64,000 nt of DNA from Bryoerythrophyllum caledonicum (Eukaryota; Streptophyta; Bryopsida; Pottiales; Pottiaceae): positions 21,845,397-21,909,396 of the forward strand of contig OZ020519.1 of NCBI GenBank assembly GCA_963971425.1, given 5' to 3'. Below the pieces are notes generated by a model. It was given only the letters and a program-made list of their open reading frames with translations. It was not told the origin of the DNA and did not search any database. The position numbers and the translations under genes are program-made. Shown piece by piece: positions 45,292-54,969 of the stretch (position 1 is the stretch's first letter; each line of letters begins with the position of its first letter).

Positions 45292-46374
45292 CACTACACT
45301 AAAAGTTTCATTTAGTGTAGTGCACACTAAATACGAACCCATACACTAATTGTCAACTATGCAATTACTGTAGTGACAAAATAGTACACTAAATGTGAAC
45401 TACTACACTATTTGTGAACTTTTGTAAACCCTATTGGAATATTAACTATTTAACTCGTGCACGTTTAGTGTATTGAAAGTAGAAGAGAAATATGTTTTGT
45501 CAAAGGTGAAGAAGAGATAAAATAAAACTCATAAACAATAAATTGGAAAAACAACAATTGCGAAAAAATAATAATTAGGAAAAAACAACAATTTGGGAAA
45601 ACAACAAATAGGTAAAAACAACATTTTTGCGAAAACAACAATTAGGAAAAAACATTTAGGAAGAAACAACATTTTTGAAAAAAACAAGAACTATGAAAAA
45701 ACATCAATTCGGGGAAAAAAGACAACTTACCATTTGAAAAGGTAAACTTTTGTAAAAATAAGCTTTCCCAAATGTAAACATTTGAAAAAGTAAAGATTTG
45801 ATAACGTAGACGTTTGAAAAAGTGAACTTTTGAAATAATTTTCTTTTGAAAAAGTGAACTTTTGAAAAGTAATTGTAAGGTAAAGTAAGGTTTTGAAAAA
45901 ATAAATGTTTGGTAAAAGTAATTGTATGGTAAAGTAAAAATTTGAAAAAGTAAATGTTTGGTAAAAGTAATTGTATGGTAAAGTGAAGTTTTGAAAAAGT
46001 AAATGTTTGGTAAAAGTAATTGTATGGTAAAGTAAAGTTTTGAAAAAGTAAATGTTTGGTTAAAGTAAATGTATGGTGAAGTAAAGTTTTGAAAAAGTTG
46101 ATGTTTGGAAAAGTAAATTTTGTAAAAGTTAACTTTTTAAGAAGTAAAACGTGAAATAGTAATATCTTGTAAAAGTAAGCTAATAAAAAATAAATTTCCA
46201 TGGAGTGTACTCCGATAAAGTTATTATTGATGAAGTAATTTTTGATCGAATTAACTATTTAGAATGTACACTTCTTTGCAATTAGTACACTATTTGTCAA
46301 GTTGTTTGCAATTAATGTACAAAGGTAAGTACACTATTCGTGCAATTACACTAAATGAAACTTTTAGTGTAGTG
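45292..46374. mobile_element. CACTA-type non-autonomous inverted-repeat element
   Basis: Left end CACTACACTAAAAGTTTC... (45292-45319) is the reverse complement of the right end (46347-46374) over 28 bp, and similarity continues for a few more bases. The left end is itself a near-perfect fold-back (CACTACACTAAA...TTTAGTGTAGTG). CACTAC is the classic start of EnSpm/CACTA elements, but I see no matching 3-bp target duplication (CAA against GGC). It carries no ORF; inside it the ACTAAATGTGAAC motif recurs and a 49-bp array lies at 45,871-46,110. Confidence 0.7.
45871..46110. repeat. 49-bp tandem repeat, five copies
   Basis: Units beginning AATTGTATGGTAAAGTAAAG at 45871, 45920, 45969, 46018 and about 46067. 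It generates a false Phe/Leu-rich ORF on the minus strand. Confidence 0.88.
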
Positions 46375-47217
46375 GGCAGCAGTGGGCCGACTGTTATCCA
46401 TGCGTAGGGTATAATTTCATTCACAATGGTGAGTACAAGAAGAATAATACGATTACATTATACTTAGTCCATGTATTGATACGGCCCTTGTAATCACAAA
46501 GACACACCATGGGGCATACTTCATCTTCCGTTTTCTAATTTGCAGCACTCTGTAGACTAGATGGTTTCCTTACAATACGGTCATCCCACGAGTACGAGCC
46601 ATTCACTTATCATGAGTGGAATGTGGCCTCGGTCGTGGGCACGTCGAAGAATGCGCACTATCATGATGGTGTACAGCTGCTACTATGATAGAGAATGCAT
46701 GCCTAAGATTCGTTTCAAATTTGAGCGCCTGAATTTTCCCACCAGGAGGTGATGAGGAGGTTGATAAGAGTAACCTTCAACTCAGCTCTCATCCTTTTTT
46801 GCTCTAGAGGTTTGGGATACTGTGGGAGCTGAGCCAGTTAGTGAGAGTGTTTGTGTGCGCGACATCGTGCTGGAATTCTGCAGGGAAACAATTCGACAGT
46901 AGGTCTTCCAGGAGTGTTAGGATTGTATCCTCGTATAATTTCAAATCGGCATTCAATTTGATAGGATTGGTATAGATTGTGTTTCTCTTCGCCCTCAAAG
47001 TCGACTGGAAGCTGTCGTGTAGTGATTCAGTTACTAAATCGTCTCCTAATTAAGAGATAGATCCGGAGCGCCTAAAATATTTCGACTCGAGAAGTAGGAT
47101 GACCACACTGATCGGGGTGTGAATCCGAACAGTTCTCAGGGATTGACAACTTAATCTTTCTGCCACAGCCTCGAATGTTCCGTACGATCAATGTTTCGAT
47201 ATCGACGTTGATTCGAA

Positions 47218-47513
47218 CCGGAGATCTCCGGCTGTTCTAGCCGTGACATTCTGGATTCTGCCGTGCTCACTTGCAAGCCACGGTAACTATCGAAAAAACA
47301 TCTGGCTGTCCCATTTATGAGCCCAGTTTTCCCGGAGATCTCCGGCTATTCATGGGCGAAATGATCATTGAACGATATCACGGCAGCGTGGCTGGGATGA
47401 ACCGGAGATCTCCGGTAAGATTCGAATAGAACTTCTAGCTTCACCCTTCACATCCTCACTTACACGAGGAATGGACGTTGCTGTTCAATATCGAGTCATC
47501 CGGAGATCTCCGG
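47218..47513. repeat. Cluster of four palindromes upstream of the DUF7869 gene
   Basis: Exact CCGGAGATCTCCGG at 47218, 47332, 47402 and 47500, ending 115 bp before the ATG of the plus-strand gene. Three of the four are followed by CTG or CTA. Position suggests a promoter or silencer role. Confidence 0.88.
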
Positions 47514-47627
47514 CTAGACACTCCCTACGATTTTGACCATGGATTTTCAGTTCAAATCCACGTCCATATATTCATGTACTAAAGCCATCGGTTAGCAGCC
47601 GAACATCGACCGACGGAGGCAGGAAGA

Positions 47628-50600
47628 ATGTCTGACTCTGATTGGTGGGAGAGTGACTCGGACGATCTTGCCATGGTCGCAGCTCAGTGCCCCGAATTCT
47701 GTCGAGCGGATTCTATGGAGGAAGATGATCCATCCGAGGAGTCTACTGGAAGGTCGGAGGTTTTGTGGTCAGGATTGTCCGTGAACCTCTTGAGGCCAGG
47801 CTCAGGCGAAATTGGAGAAGCATCAATTGTCGAGGTCCACCCAGTTGGTCAATGGCTTGGAGTTGACATACCAGTCGGTTCCAGTGAGTTCGTATTACTC
47901 AGACCAACGGCCATAACGTCTTTGGCGGAAGAATTTCCACTAATTCCCTTGCAACGCGGATATTGTTCACTTGTTCAAACACTTCGGCGGACGGTCCTGT
48001 GGAGAAGGGCGGATGTGAAGATTCCTACCGGAGATCTCCGGTCCGACGAGTCCCCTTTCGTTCCACGTGAGAGATGGGTTGGACTTGAAGTACAGCGATT
48101 GGATGGGAATCTGTTAGTACTCTGCTCTGGTAGAATCATGGCGTCGTTAGCTGGGGATCACTTCCGAAGTGGATGCTTGGAAGAAGATAACATTGGTGTA
48201 ACTGTCCTCGACGTTTTTGTGGGGGACACGGAGAGAATTATGAGTCATGAATCGTGGCCCATTCTTGAATGCTGTTTTCCTTCCGGGAGGTCTTTAAAAA
48301 GCACAATAGATCATTTCGCATCCCTGCCATTACAACCTGATTCTGGTGCTTATTTGGGGGGTCGTGCAAAGGAGCCTTACCGCTTTATTTCCCGACAGCA
48401 AGACCTTAACAAGAAAGAATCCTTGTACACCAAGAGGACTATGGATGACGAAATTCGCAAAGTCAGCTCTGAAAGGTGCTGTCCCAGACGATGCTGCCAA
48501 TACTTTCAACAATCCCAGATTCTCTCTGTTAGACAGAAATTCTATGACAGATCCTTTGAAGACCGAAAGGAGTATGCGATCTCGGTAGGCGGCCAGTTTC
48601 ACTCAATTGACGGGGACCGGAAGAGAAAGTACGTCACTCTATTAGGAACGGAGGTCTGCTCCGTTGCATGGTACACGATCCATGGAATTCGGAAGTCCAC
48701 GTTTCACTCGTATATCGCACATTTCAGTAGAGGAATCATCAATGCAACTCACGGTAACAAGGGCATCAAGCGTCCACGGCTTGCCACTATTCAAGCAATG
48801 GGGTCAATGACGTCGATTATTAATGACAACGCGGATCAGATGCCTCACCAAATGCGTAGTGTAGGGAATGGTCGGATTGACACTCTCAAGTATCTTCCTG
48901 TGGGAAACAACTGGAAGCAAATTCGAGCAAGCGTCAATGCTGTAAGTTACTTGTCCCTGCACAGTGATATGGATTTGAACTCTCTTTCTTCAGTCGACCG
49001 AAGTCCTAGTTAGTGAACCGGAGATCTCCGGCTGTGTCAATGTTGAACTGAAATTTCCATTCTTTGCAATACTCTGATCATCGCCCTGTCTGCTGGATTA
49101 TCCTTCTGATATACTGTCCTCACTTGGTAATTATTTCATCTTGCAGACAAACGACTCCTACGGTCTTCCTCCTATAAGTCAGTCCACAGTTAGCAGGGTT
49201 AGAAAGGAAGTCTTCGGGAATGTTGCTATTAAGCCATCTGGAAGCACCTTCGCAAAATGCAGTACTTGCGATGAATTCAATCAGTTCTTACTGACGACTC
49301 CAAAGGGAACGCCCACTTACGAGCTATTCTATAGCAACAGGCAAGCTCACTTGAATCACCAGCAATCTTGCCGGAAGCTCTACGCGACATGGAGAGAGGA
49401 GTCGAAGGCGAAGCCGCTCACCTTTCTTTGTGTCATTCACGACAAGATGGACACTGCGAAGACTGCCCTTCCTCGCATGTGGAGGACTACGAAGGCGACA
49501 TCTGGTCTCGGACAACTTCCCATGAATGTCACTGGAATGGTGGCTCACGGTCATGTCGACGGAGCGTATGCTCACTATGCTCTTGCTTTATGGCCTGGAG
49601 ATTCGAACGCCACCATCTCCTCCCTGGCAAAACTTTTTCGGCGGCTTGAGGGAGCACCTTTACATGAGACGCGCGCACTCTTCGAGCACCCACCTCCAAA
49701 CTCGATGTTCGCGGCGCTCATGAGGGGAAAGAGCAGGTGCGTGGACGCTTTAGAGCCCGTGGAGCCGAGTGCTTTTAAGGGACCGAAACCTTTGCCACCG
49801 AAATTGTTCCTACAGCTTGACAACTCCGCGAAGGATAACAAGAACCAATACTTGATGGCATTCTTATCACTGCTAACTGCTCGAGGTGTTTTCAAGGAGA
49901 TACAGGTTGGCTTCTTGGTCGTCGGACATACGCATGAAGATATTGATGCTTACTTTAGTCATCTTTCGAAAGAACTGAAGAAAAGCAGTACATATATTCT
50001 AGCGGATTTGATGAAGGCATTCATGAAGTCACAGAAACTAGCCTTCATGCCGGAAGTTATCCAAGAGGTCGCCGACTTCAAATCGTATGTCGATGGCTAT
50101 CTATGCAGCGGGGCGGGACGTCTGGTAGGACTTAGTGATATGCATCTTTTCAAGTTCTTCGTTGACAATGACGGTGTTCCGGTCATGAAGTTCAAGAAAT
50201 CTGCCGTTGACGCAGAGTGGTTATCCATGAACAGAGAGCCGATAAAACTTTGGAAGGTAGATGACTTCGGACGTCCCATGCTTCCATCAGGATCTCCCAA
50301 GCCCGTTCCATTCAAGCCCATATGGGGTAATGAGGAGCAGAGCCCTGTTGGAAACCAAGATGTTGCCAGAGACAAGGCCAGGAAAGCGACGGAGAACAAG
50401 AACTTTATAAAGATGGGGCTTCAGAAGTACGTTGACTACTGGGCGTCCGGAATGACTAAGTGCGCAGGGTACGCGGACTCCATTCGCCCATACCTGCAGT
50501 ACTGGAAGGATGTCATCGACGAGCTTGACAAGCCACTTCCCCAGACGCCTTCCGATCTCAAAGAGGGATTCTGGCCTGCCCATGATTGGAGAGGCCCTCA

Positions 50601-50928
50601 TGAGGGAGGTGAAAATCTTCTTGGACTGCTTCCACAACCAGAGGATGTCACTCCCGAGGATGAGGTTCTTGAGCCTTATTGCGGACCCGCTAATGAAGCC
50701 CCCAAGTCTACATTTAATCCTTGGCGTGACATTCGTCATGGCTCCTGGGTTTTAGTAAGACCTAGTGATCCTGACATCTATCCTGTCTGGCAGGGAAGAG
50801 CAGTTTCGGAGGTCGTCAGGGAAGATGGTAATGTCAACTACGGGAAATTCCTCGTTAAGTATTGGGAGCCTGATAACAAGCAGAAGAATCTGAAGAGGAA
50901 GTATCAGGACTGTTGGGAAGCCACTTAG
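47628..50928 (+). CDS. DUF7869-type protein, probable DDE transposase of the giant element
   Basis: Exons 47628-48941 and 49147-50928, joined at phase 0 (GCT|GTAAGT ... TTGCAG|ACA), give 1,031 residues. Order: acidic N-terminus; ERCCPRRCCQYF, a paired-Cys block; a second Cys pair KCSTCDEFNQFL; then three acidic blocks VIHDKMDTAKTALP, FLQLDNSAKDNKNQ and VGHTHEDIDAYFSHL, the layout of the DUF7869 family, which I read as an RNase H-like D...D...E/D catalytic core; C-terminal SWVLVRPSDPDIYPVWQGR, a BAH/Tudor-like strand region. Such proteins are common in repeat-rich algae, bryophytes and invertebrates. It lies in plus orientation 0.6 kb from palindromes on both sides; one palindrome is within its first exon and one within its intron. 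No frame damage is seen. Confidence 0.82.
48028..48041. repeat. Exact palindrome inside DUF7869 coding sequence
   Basis: CCGGAGATCTCCGG read in frame as part of PTGDLRSDE in exon 1. The surrounding protein remains open. Confidence 0.88.
49018..49031. repeat. Palindrome in the DUF7869 intron
   Basis: Exact CCGGAGATCTCCGG followed by CTGTG, inside the 205-bp intron 48942-49146. Confidence 0.88.
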
Positions 50929-51176
50929 GTTGCGGACCAAGAGAAGCCTGTTTGGTGTCATGTGAGTTCCGTGTTGTTTGCGACCTGGTCAAGCAAAGTT
51001 AACCAACTTACGAGGTCCATTCCACGGAAAATGAAAGAAGCAGCGCTTGTGAACTTAGAGAAAGCGAATGCCGCTGATCCTTGATACGTTTATCACTCCC
51101 TCTAGCAATTATTCAGTTCTGTGAAATTCTCTTCGTTTAAAATTTCGAAGAATTTCTACGTTCACACCGAAGAGCA

Positions 51177-51677
51177 CCGGAGATCTCCGGCTGTGGGCGA
51201 ATTTATTTATCTGGGCCCGAGTTCGGCATCCTTTCTTTCAGCTCTTGCGAGTCAGCGTGAAGAGGACCGAAATTGTACTCTTCCATTCAATGAAATTTGG
51301 GTACATTGAGGAGTGACAGAGTTACTGTTGACTCAATTCTGCCAGCGGTATATTGTTGGACCCTCACGTCTTTCTGAAAGCTTACCGGAGATCTCCGGCT
51401 GTGGAAGTAATATTTTGTGGATCTAAGGATGTTCGTATATTGCCATGTTTCAGTCGGTGAGATCTAGCCGGAGATCTCCGGCTGTGGAAGTAATATTTTG
51501 TGGATCTAAGGATGTTCGTATATTGCCATGTTTCAGTCGGTGAGATCTAGCTGGAGATCTCCGGATAGGAGATTCACATCCCCCATTCTAGTTAATGGAG
51601 ATCCAATTTTGAGCTTCCCAATTTTGAACTTACCTAGGTGTTCTTAATAGTATTGAATCATATCCGGAGATCTTCTG
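51177..51677. repeat. Palindrome cluster with 83-bp tandem duplication
   Basis: Copies at 51177, 51385 and 51468 (exact), 51551 (CT in place of CC) and a degenerate one at 51664. The 83 bp beginning at 51385 is repeated almost exactly at 51468, each unit starting with a palindrome, and a third palindrome begins the next position (51551). Consensus flank is CTGTGG. The cluster lies in the 3' region between the DUF7869 gene and the acidic-protein gene. Confidence 0.88.
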
Positions 51678-52152
51678 TGGCTTCGATAATGCATTTCAAT
51701 TTACGATGGATGTTTCAACAATGTATCAGAGACCTTTCGGTTATTCCCGTGGCTGTTTCCTTCTTAGATTTTTGACATGCCATAAGTAAAATTATAATAC
51801 GCGGTTAATTACACACTTCATACTAGTTGTACGAGGACCTTCTTATCCTTCATGTGATGCTAATGGTTGGCGGCGGAGATTGTACTTCGCACATCACGTT
51901 ACGACAGCACGCTTGACACGTCGCGTCCCATGTTGGTCATTCGTGTCTGTGGAAGCTGCCTTTATTTTTATCAGTCTCGGTGTTATGGCGACTTCTATCA
52001 ATGACTCATCCTTTACCTACGCTCGAGACGTGTAATAAATGGGTTGGTAGGGAGGATAGTATAAGAAAGGGTTCGGGTCTTCACCAATTCACATGTTTTG
52101 TCTTTCAACTTGTTAGTTCTGTTAGTCGATAGCCAGGGTTGAGAGAGAGGAT

Positions 52153-52590
52153 ATGGCTATAGCAAGTAGGAAGAGGGAGAGGGAAGAGTCTGATTCGGTA
52201 GACCGTAGAGTTTCTCGAAGGATCGTGAGCGACGCTCAGGGTTCGGAGAGGGGACGACTGCTACGCTTTCAAGTCGGGTACACAGGGGCAATGGGTTCCA
52301 TTCGGCATGCTCGGGACGAATTGGAGGAGGACGCTCAGAGCAAGTATGTTCCAGAGGAGGAGGACGGCAGCGACTATGAAGCGAAGGACGAGAACGAGGT
52401 CGACTGTGATGAAGATGAGTTGGTCTTCGGAGGTCGTTTGGTTGAAGATGAGGAGGAGGACGACCTCTGGTATGTTGACGAGGAGGAATCTTCTTCGGAG
52501 GGCGGCTGCAGCCCATTTCAAACTGGTTGTGACACAGGGTCTGATGTTGATTCGGACATGTATGCGCCGGCGCACTGGAAAGATTTTTAG
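52153..52590 (+). CDS. Small acidic protein of the giant element
   Basis: ATG at 52153, 145 codons, stop at 52590. The first 35 residues are basic (SRKREREE, VSRRIVSD, a likely nuclear signal); the rest is strongly acidic with EEEDGSDYEAKDENEVDCDE and EEESSSEGG. Low complexity, probably disordered. A TATA-like AGTATAAGAAAGG lies about 95 bp upstream. No family recognised; a small acidic partner of transposase or chromatin would fit. The terminal SDMYAPAHWKDF is the only conserved-looking, non-acidic motif. Confidence 0.6.
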   Translation: MAIASRKREREESDSVDRRVSRRIVSDAQGSERGRLLRFQVGYTGAMGSIRHARDELEEDAQSKYVPEEEDGSDYEAKDENEVDCDEDELVFGGRLVEDEEEDDLWYVDEEESSSEGGCSPFQTGCDTGSDVDSDMYAPAHWKDF

Positions 52591-52773
52591 AAGTCTTCAG
52601 AGGTAGTGCCAGGATAGGTTTTGCTCTTTCATGCAGGAATTTCACTGAGACTAATCATTGCTGTCTCGTAGAGTTGATCAAGTATGTGATGGTCTTGTAC
52701 ACGGACTCCCTTCCGAAAAAGCAATTTTGTTTTTCAAAGCTCACCAACTGTTTTCTGCTTTCCCTGCTTTCGA

Positions 52774-52985
52774 CCGGATATCTCCGGCTCTTTTAACGGC
52801 ATCCATGAAATGTCAATGCCTTCTGCTCTATGTTCATTTTCTCTAAATTCTTCCCCTAAGTACTCCATGGGAAGAAAATCGAGTCAGTACAATTTCTGTC
52901 GATAATACTGTACCTTGCCTTGAGCAAGGTTCTATCACTGTAATCGGTTCGTATCGTCTGACTGTAATCATCCGGAGATATCCGG
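52774..52985. repeat. Two right subterminal asymmetric sites
   Basis: CCGGATATCTCCGG at 52774-52787 and its reverse complement CCGGAGATATCCGG at 52972-52985, 323 and 125 bp from the right end. With the left pair these are the only ATATC variants in the element. Confidence 0.87.
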
Positions 52986-53068
52986 CTGAATGACTTAGTT
53001 TATTTTTATTTGTATCCCTCTCAATCTATTGGGTGCCACAATTCTACTACACTGAAATCCTTCTTCCT

Positions 53069-53110
53069 TATTTCTAGACTTTGCAAAGTCCAGAAATAGT
53101 TAAATATGGC
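53069..53110 (-). repeat. Right terminal inverted repeat with internal fold-back
   Basis: The TIR itself is 53087-53110. It overlaps a hairpin, TATTTCTAGACTTTG paired with CAAAGTCCAGAAATA (53069-53098, one mismatch, no loop), that has no counterpart at the left end, so the two ends differ in potential secondary structure. Confidence 0.88.
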
Positions 53111-53118
53111 ATGAATAT

Positions 53119-54439
53119 AAATTCTGGAGTAAAACAAGAAGCCTGTCTGCTGCCGCTGCTGCCAGGGTCACACCTAATTCTGGAATTGGTCATTGAGGGT
53201 CTAATCAAGTTTGTGAGGCTGAGCTGAACCCATATAAGCTTTAAAATATTGAAAACGGGGTCCTAGGGCAAAACTTATGCTCGTTTGAAGATTGGGTCCA
53301 AGTTAAGGCTGGATTCAGTCACCACATCACTAATCAGCAACGAAGAGCCCAAAGTAACCACAATATGGATCACCATGCTTGTATGGGGGATGTATGAATG
53401 GTTTGAATGATGCTTGCACAATGGGCTGTATCCCACATTAGGGTCTTCTGTTCAAGATAAGCCACCCATTAGGGGCGGTTTATTTGGCTCACATTTTGGT
53501 GCGTTCGCTGGGAGGAGGTGTGTTCATTGTTTGATTGGGTGGATTATTCCATGTTGGATGTAGGTACAAACGCTAATAGCCTCATGGCGTATGAAGCACC
53601 CTTGGGTAGCTTGAGGTAAGTGCCCAACTTGCTCATGTATGGTTGAGTGATCGTTAAGTTGTGAATGATTTGTGAATGTTTTGAAGTATTGTAGATGCAT
53701 GAACGTCCCAAGTTGTGTTTAAAGGTGGGGGTCTAGAAGGGAGTGTGGTTTCCCGACCTTGCAACCACAAAACACCTTGTGTTGGAGGAATCCCCTTCTA
53801 GACTGTCTTGTGGCTTTGAGTTGAGCAAGGGGCCTAGGGGTGAAAGGTTGACGCCCTCCCACGGAATTCCACAAGGATTTCCAGTGAGCCCCTAGGTCAA
53901 AGGGGAAGGGTACATGAGCCCAGGTATGGGACAAGGGCGCCCCTTCCTTCCCCCCGCGCTTGACTAACCACCAAGGTAAGTACAACTTGGTGTTGATTGA
54001 AGTCTTGAATCAATTGTTGCAAGCTAATGGCATTTAAGTGTGAATGAACTACCTTGGAGGGGAGTTGGAGCCGTGGACGTGCCCAAGACGTAGGGGTGCT
54101 GATTGGAAGGAGCGTGGCATACGGTTTGTGCCCTACACCCTCTCTTAGGACCGCGAGTAGTAAGATAGGGTTAATTGGATGAGGTGACCACATTAGGGTT
54201 AAGAAAACCCTGATTCACCACTTAAGCCGTATGGAACAATTGCCTTAGAAACTCTAGGGTTGGCCAACCACGAATTGCTTGCAACAAACCTTGTGCTAAC
54301 ATGTGGAGGGGCTGGAGTTGCTAAAAGATAAGTTATCCCCCTCTAAAACAGTGTAAGTGGCCCATTGGTTGGCCTTAGAATCCTTAGAGTGCGATTAGAT
54401 CCACGGTCACCTTCAACTAACGGTGACAGGCTGGCTGCA
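53119..54439. other. Non-coding spacer
   Basis: No ORF with coding character. TTGGTGCGTTCGCTGGGA at about 53,496 resembles the primer-binding sites of plant Ty3 elements, so an eroded LTR might end here, but no LTR partner or gag follows directly. The family R element begins near 54,440. Confidence 0.4.
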
Positions 54440-54969
54440 GATGTGTGGGACTCCGTTTCCACATGGTGCTGGAAGTTAACTCAAAAATCTGGCTAAAACA
54501 AAAAAATTAGTTAAGTAGTTATGATAGTTCCCGCTAGGATACATCCTATAGTCGTCAGGTAAGAATAACGGCGGATGGGCCGGATTGCAAACCCTAATTA
54601 AGCCAAAAGCTGTTAAAATCGGAGCCGGAGCAGTTACCGGAATTCCGGGGCAGTCAGTTATCCGGAACCGTCAGCCGGAACCGTCGCCATCAACTGTCAT
54701 CATGACTCCGTACTAACGGCCAGACTACTTAAGGATGGGGTTCGGGGGGAAAACTCTTTCTTCTCCATTTCTTCTTCGCGTGCAGGGTTTCGCATTAAGG
54801 CTTTCTTTTTCTCTCTTTCTCTCTTTCTCGCTCACGGTTTTCTAACCTCTGGCCGTTAGGGTTTGAAGCTTAGACGGTTAGAACGGACGTGTGTCGTTAG
54901 GGAGTGCTTTTGTGAGGACGGTGCGTGCAGGGACTACCTTGAGAGACTGTGAGGATTTAGGAAGCTCTC

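Larger units (their letters stand above)
42312..47217. other. Five-kilobase non-coding core of the giant element
   Basis: No convincing gene. Contains, in order: a promoter-like zone next to the minus gene; a CT-rich, AT-rich block 43,240-44,060 with a roughly 210-bp direct duplication (about 43,375-43,590 and 43,760-43,970); a CCCTAAA/CCCTAGA array; a CACTA-type inverted-repeat element with a 49-bp tandem array inside it; and 46.4-47.2 kb of unique-looking sequence with one weak minus ORF at 46,998-46,804. The palindrome is absent from 41,514 to 47,217, so at least part of this core may be a later insertion. Confidence 0.55.
34452..53118. mobile_element. Giant 18.65-kb TIR DNA transposon with element-specific palindromes
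   Basis: Perfect 24-bp terminal inverted repeats (34460-34483 and 53087-53110, outer end GCCATATTTAACTATTTC) are flanked by AGGAATAT (34452-34459) and ATGAATAT (53111-53118), an 8-bp duplication with one mismatch. Inside are two minus-strand genes (FCP1-like; ParB-like plus FCP1-like) on the left and two plus-strand genes (DUF7869 protein; acidic protein) on the right, arranged divergently around a 5-kb non-coding core. About 26 copies of CCGGAGATCTCCGG or close variants are confined to it. An 8-bp duplication is shared by hAT, KDZ/Zisupton, P and Novosib elements; the DUF7869 protein suggests none of the classic plant superfamilies. The long ORFs and perfect ends indicate recent activity. 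Confidence 0.88.

Noticed and set aside
45704..46201. 165-aa Phe/Leu-rich minus-strand ORF
   Set aside because: Generated by the 49-bp AT-rich tandem repeat.
53490..53515. Primer-binding site of another LTR element
   Set aside because: Weak match, no LTR end (CA) directly before it and no gag after it; kept only as a remark.
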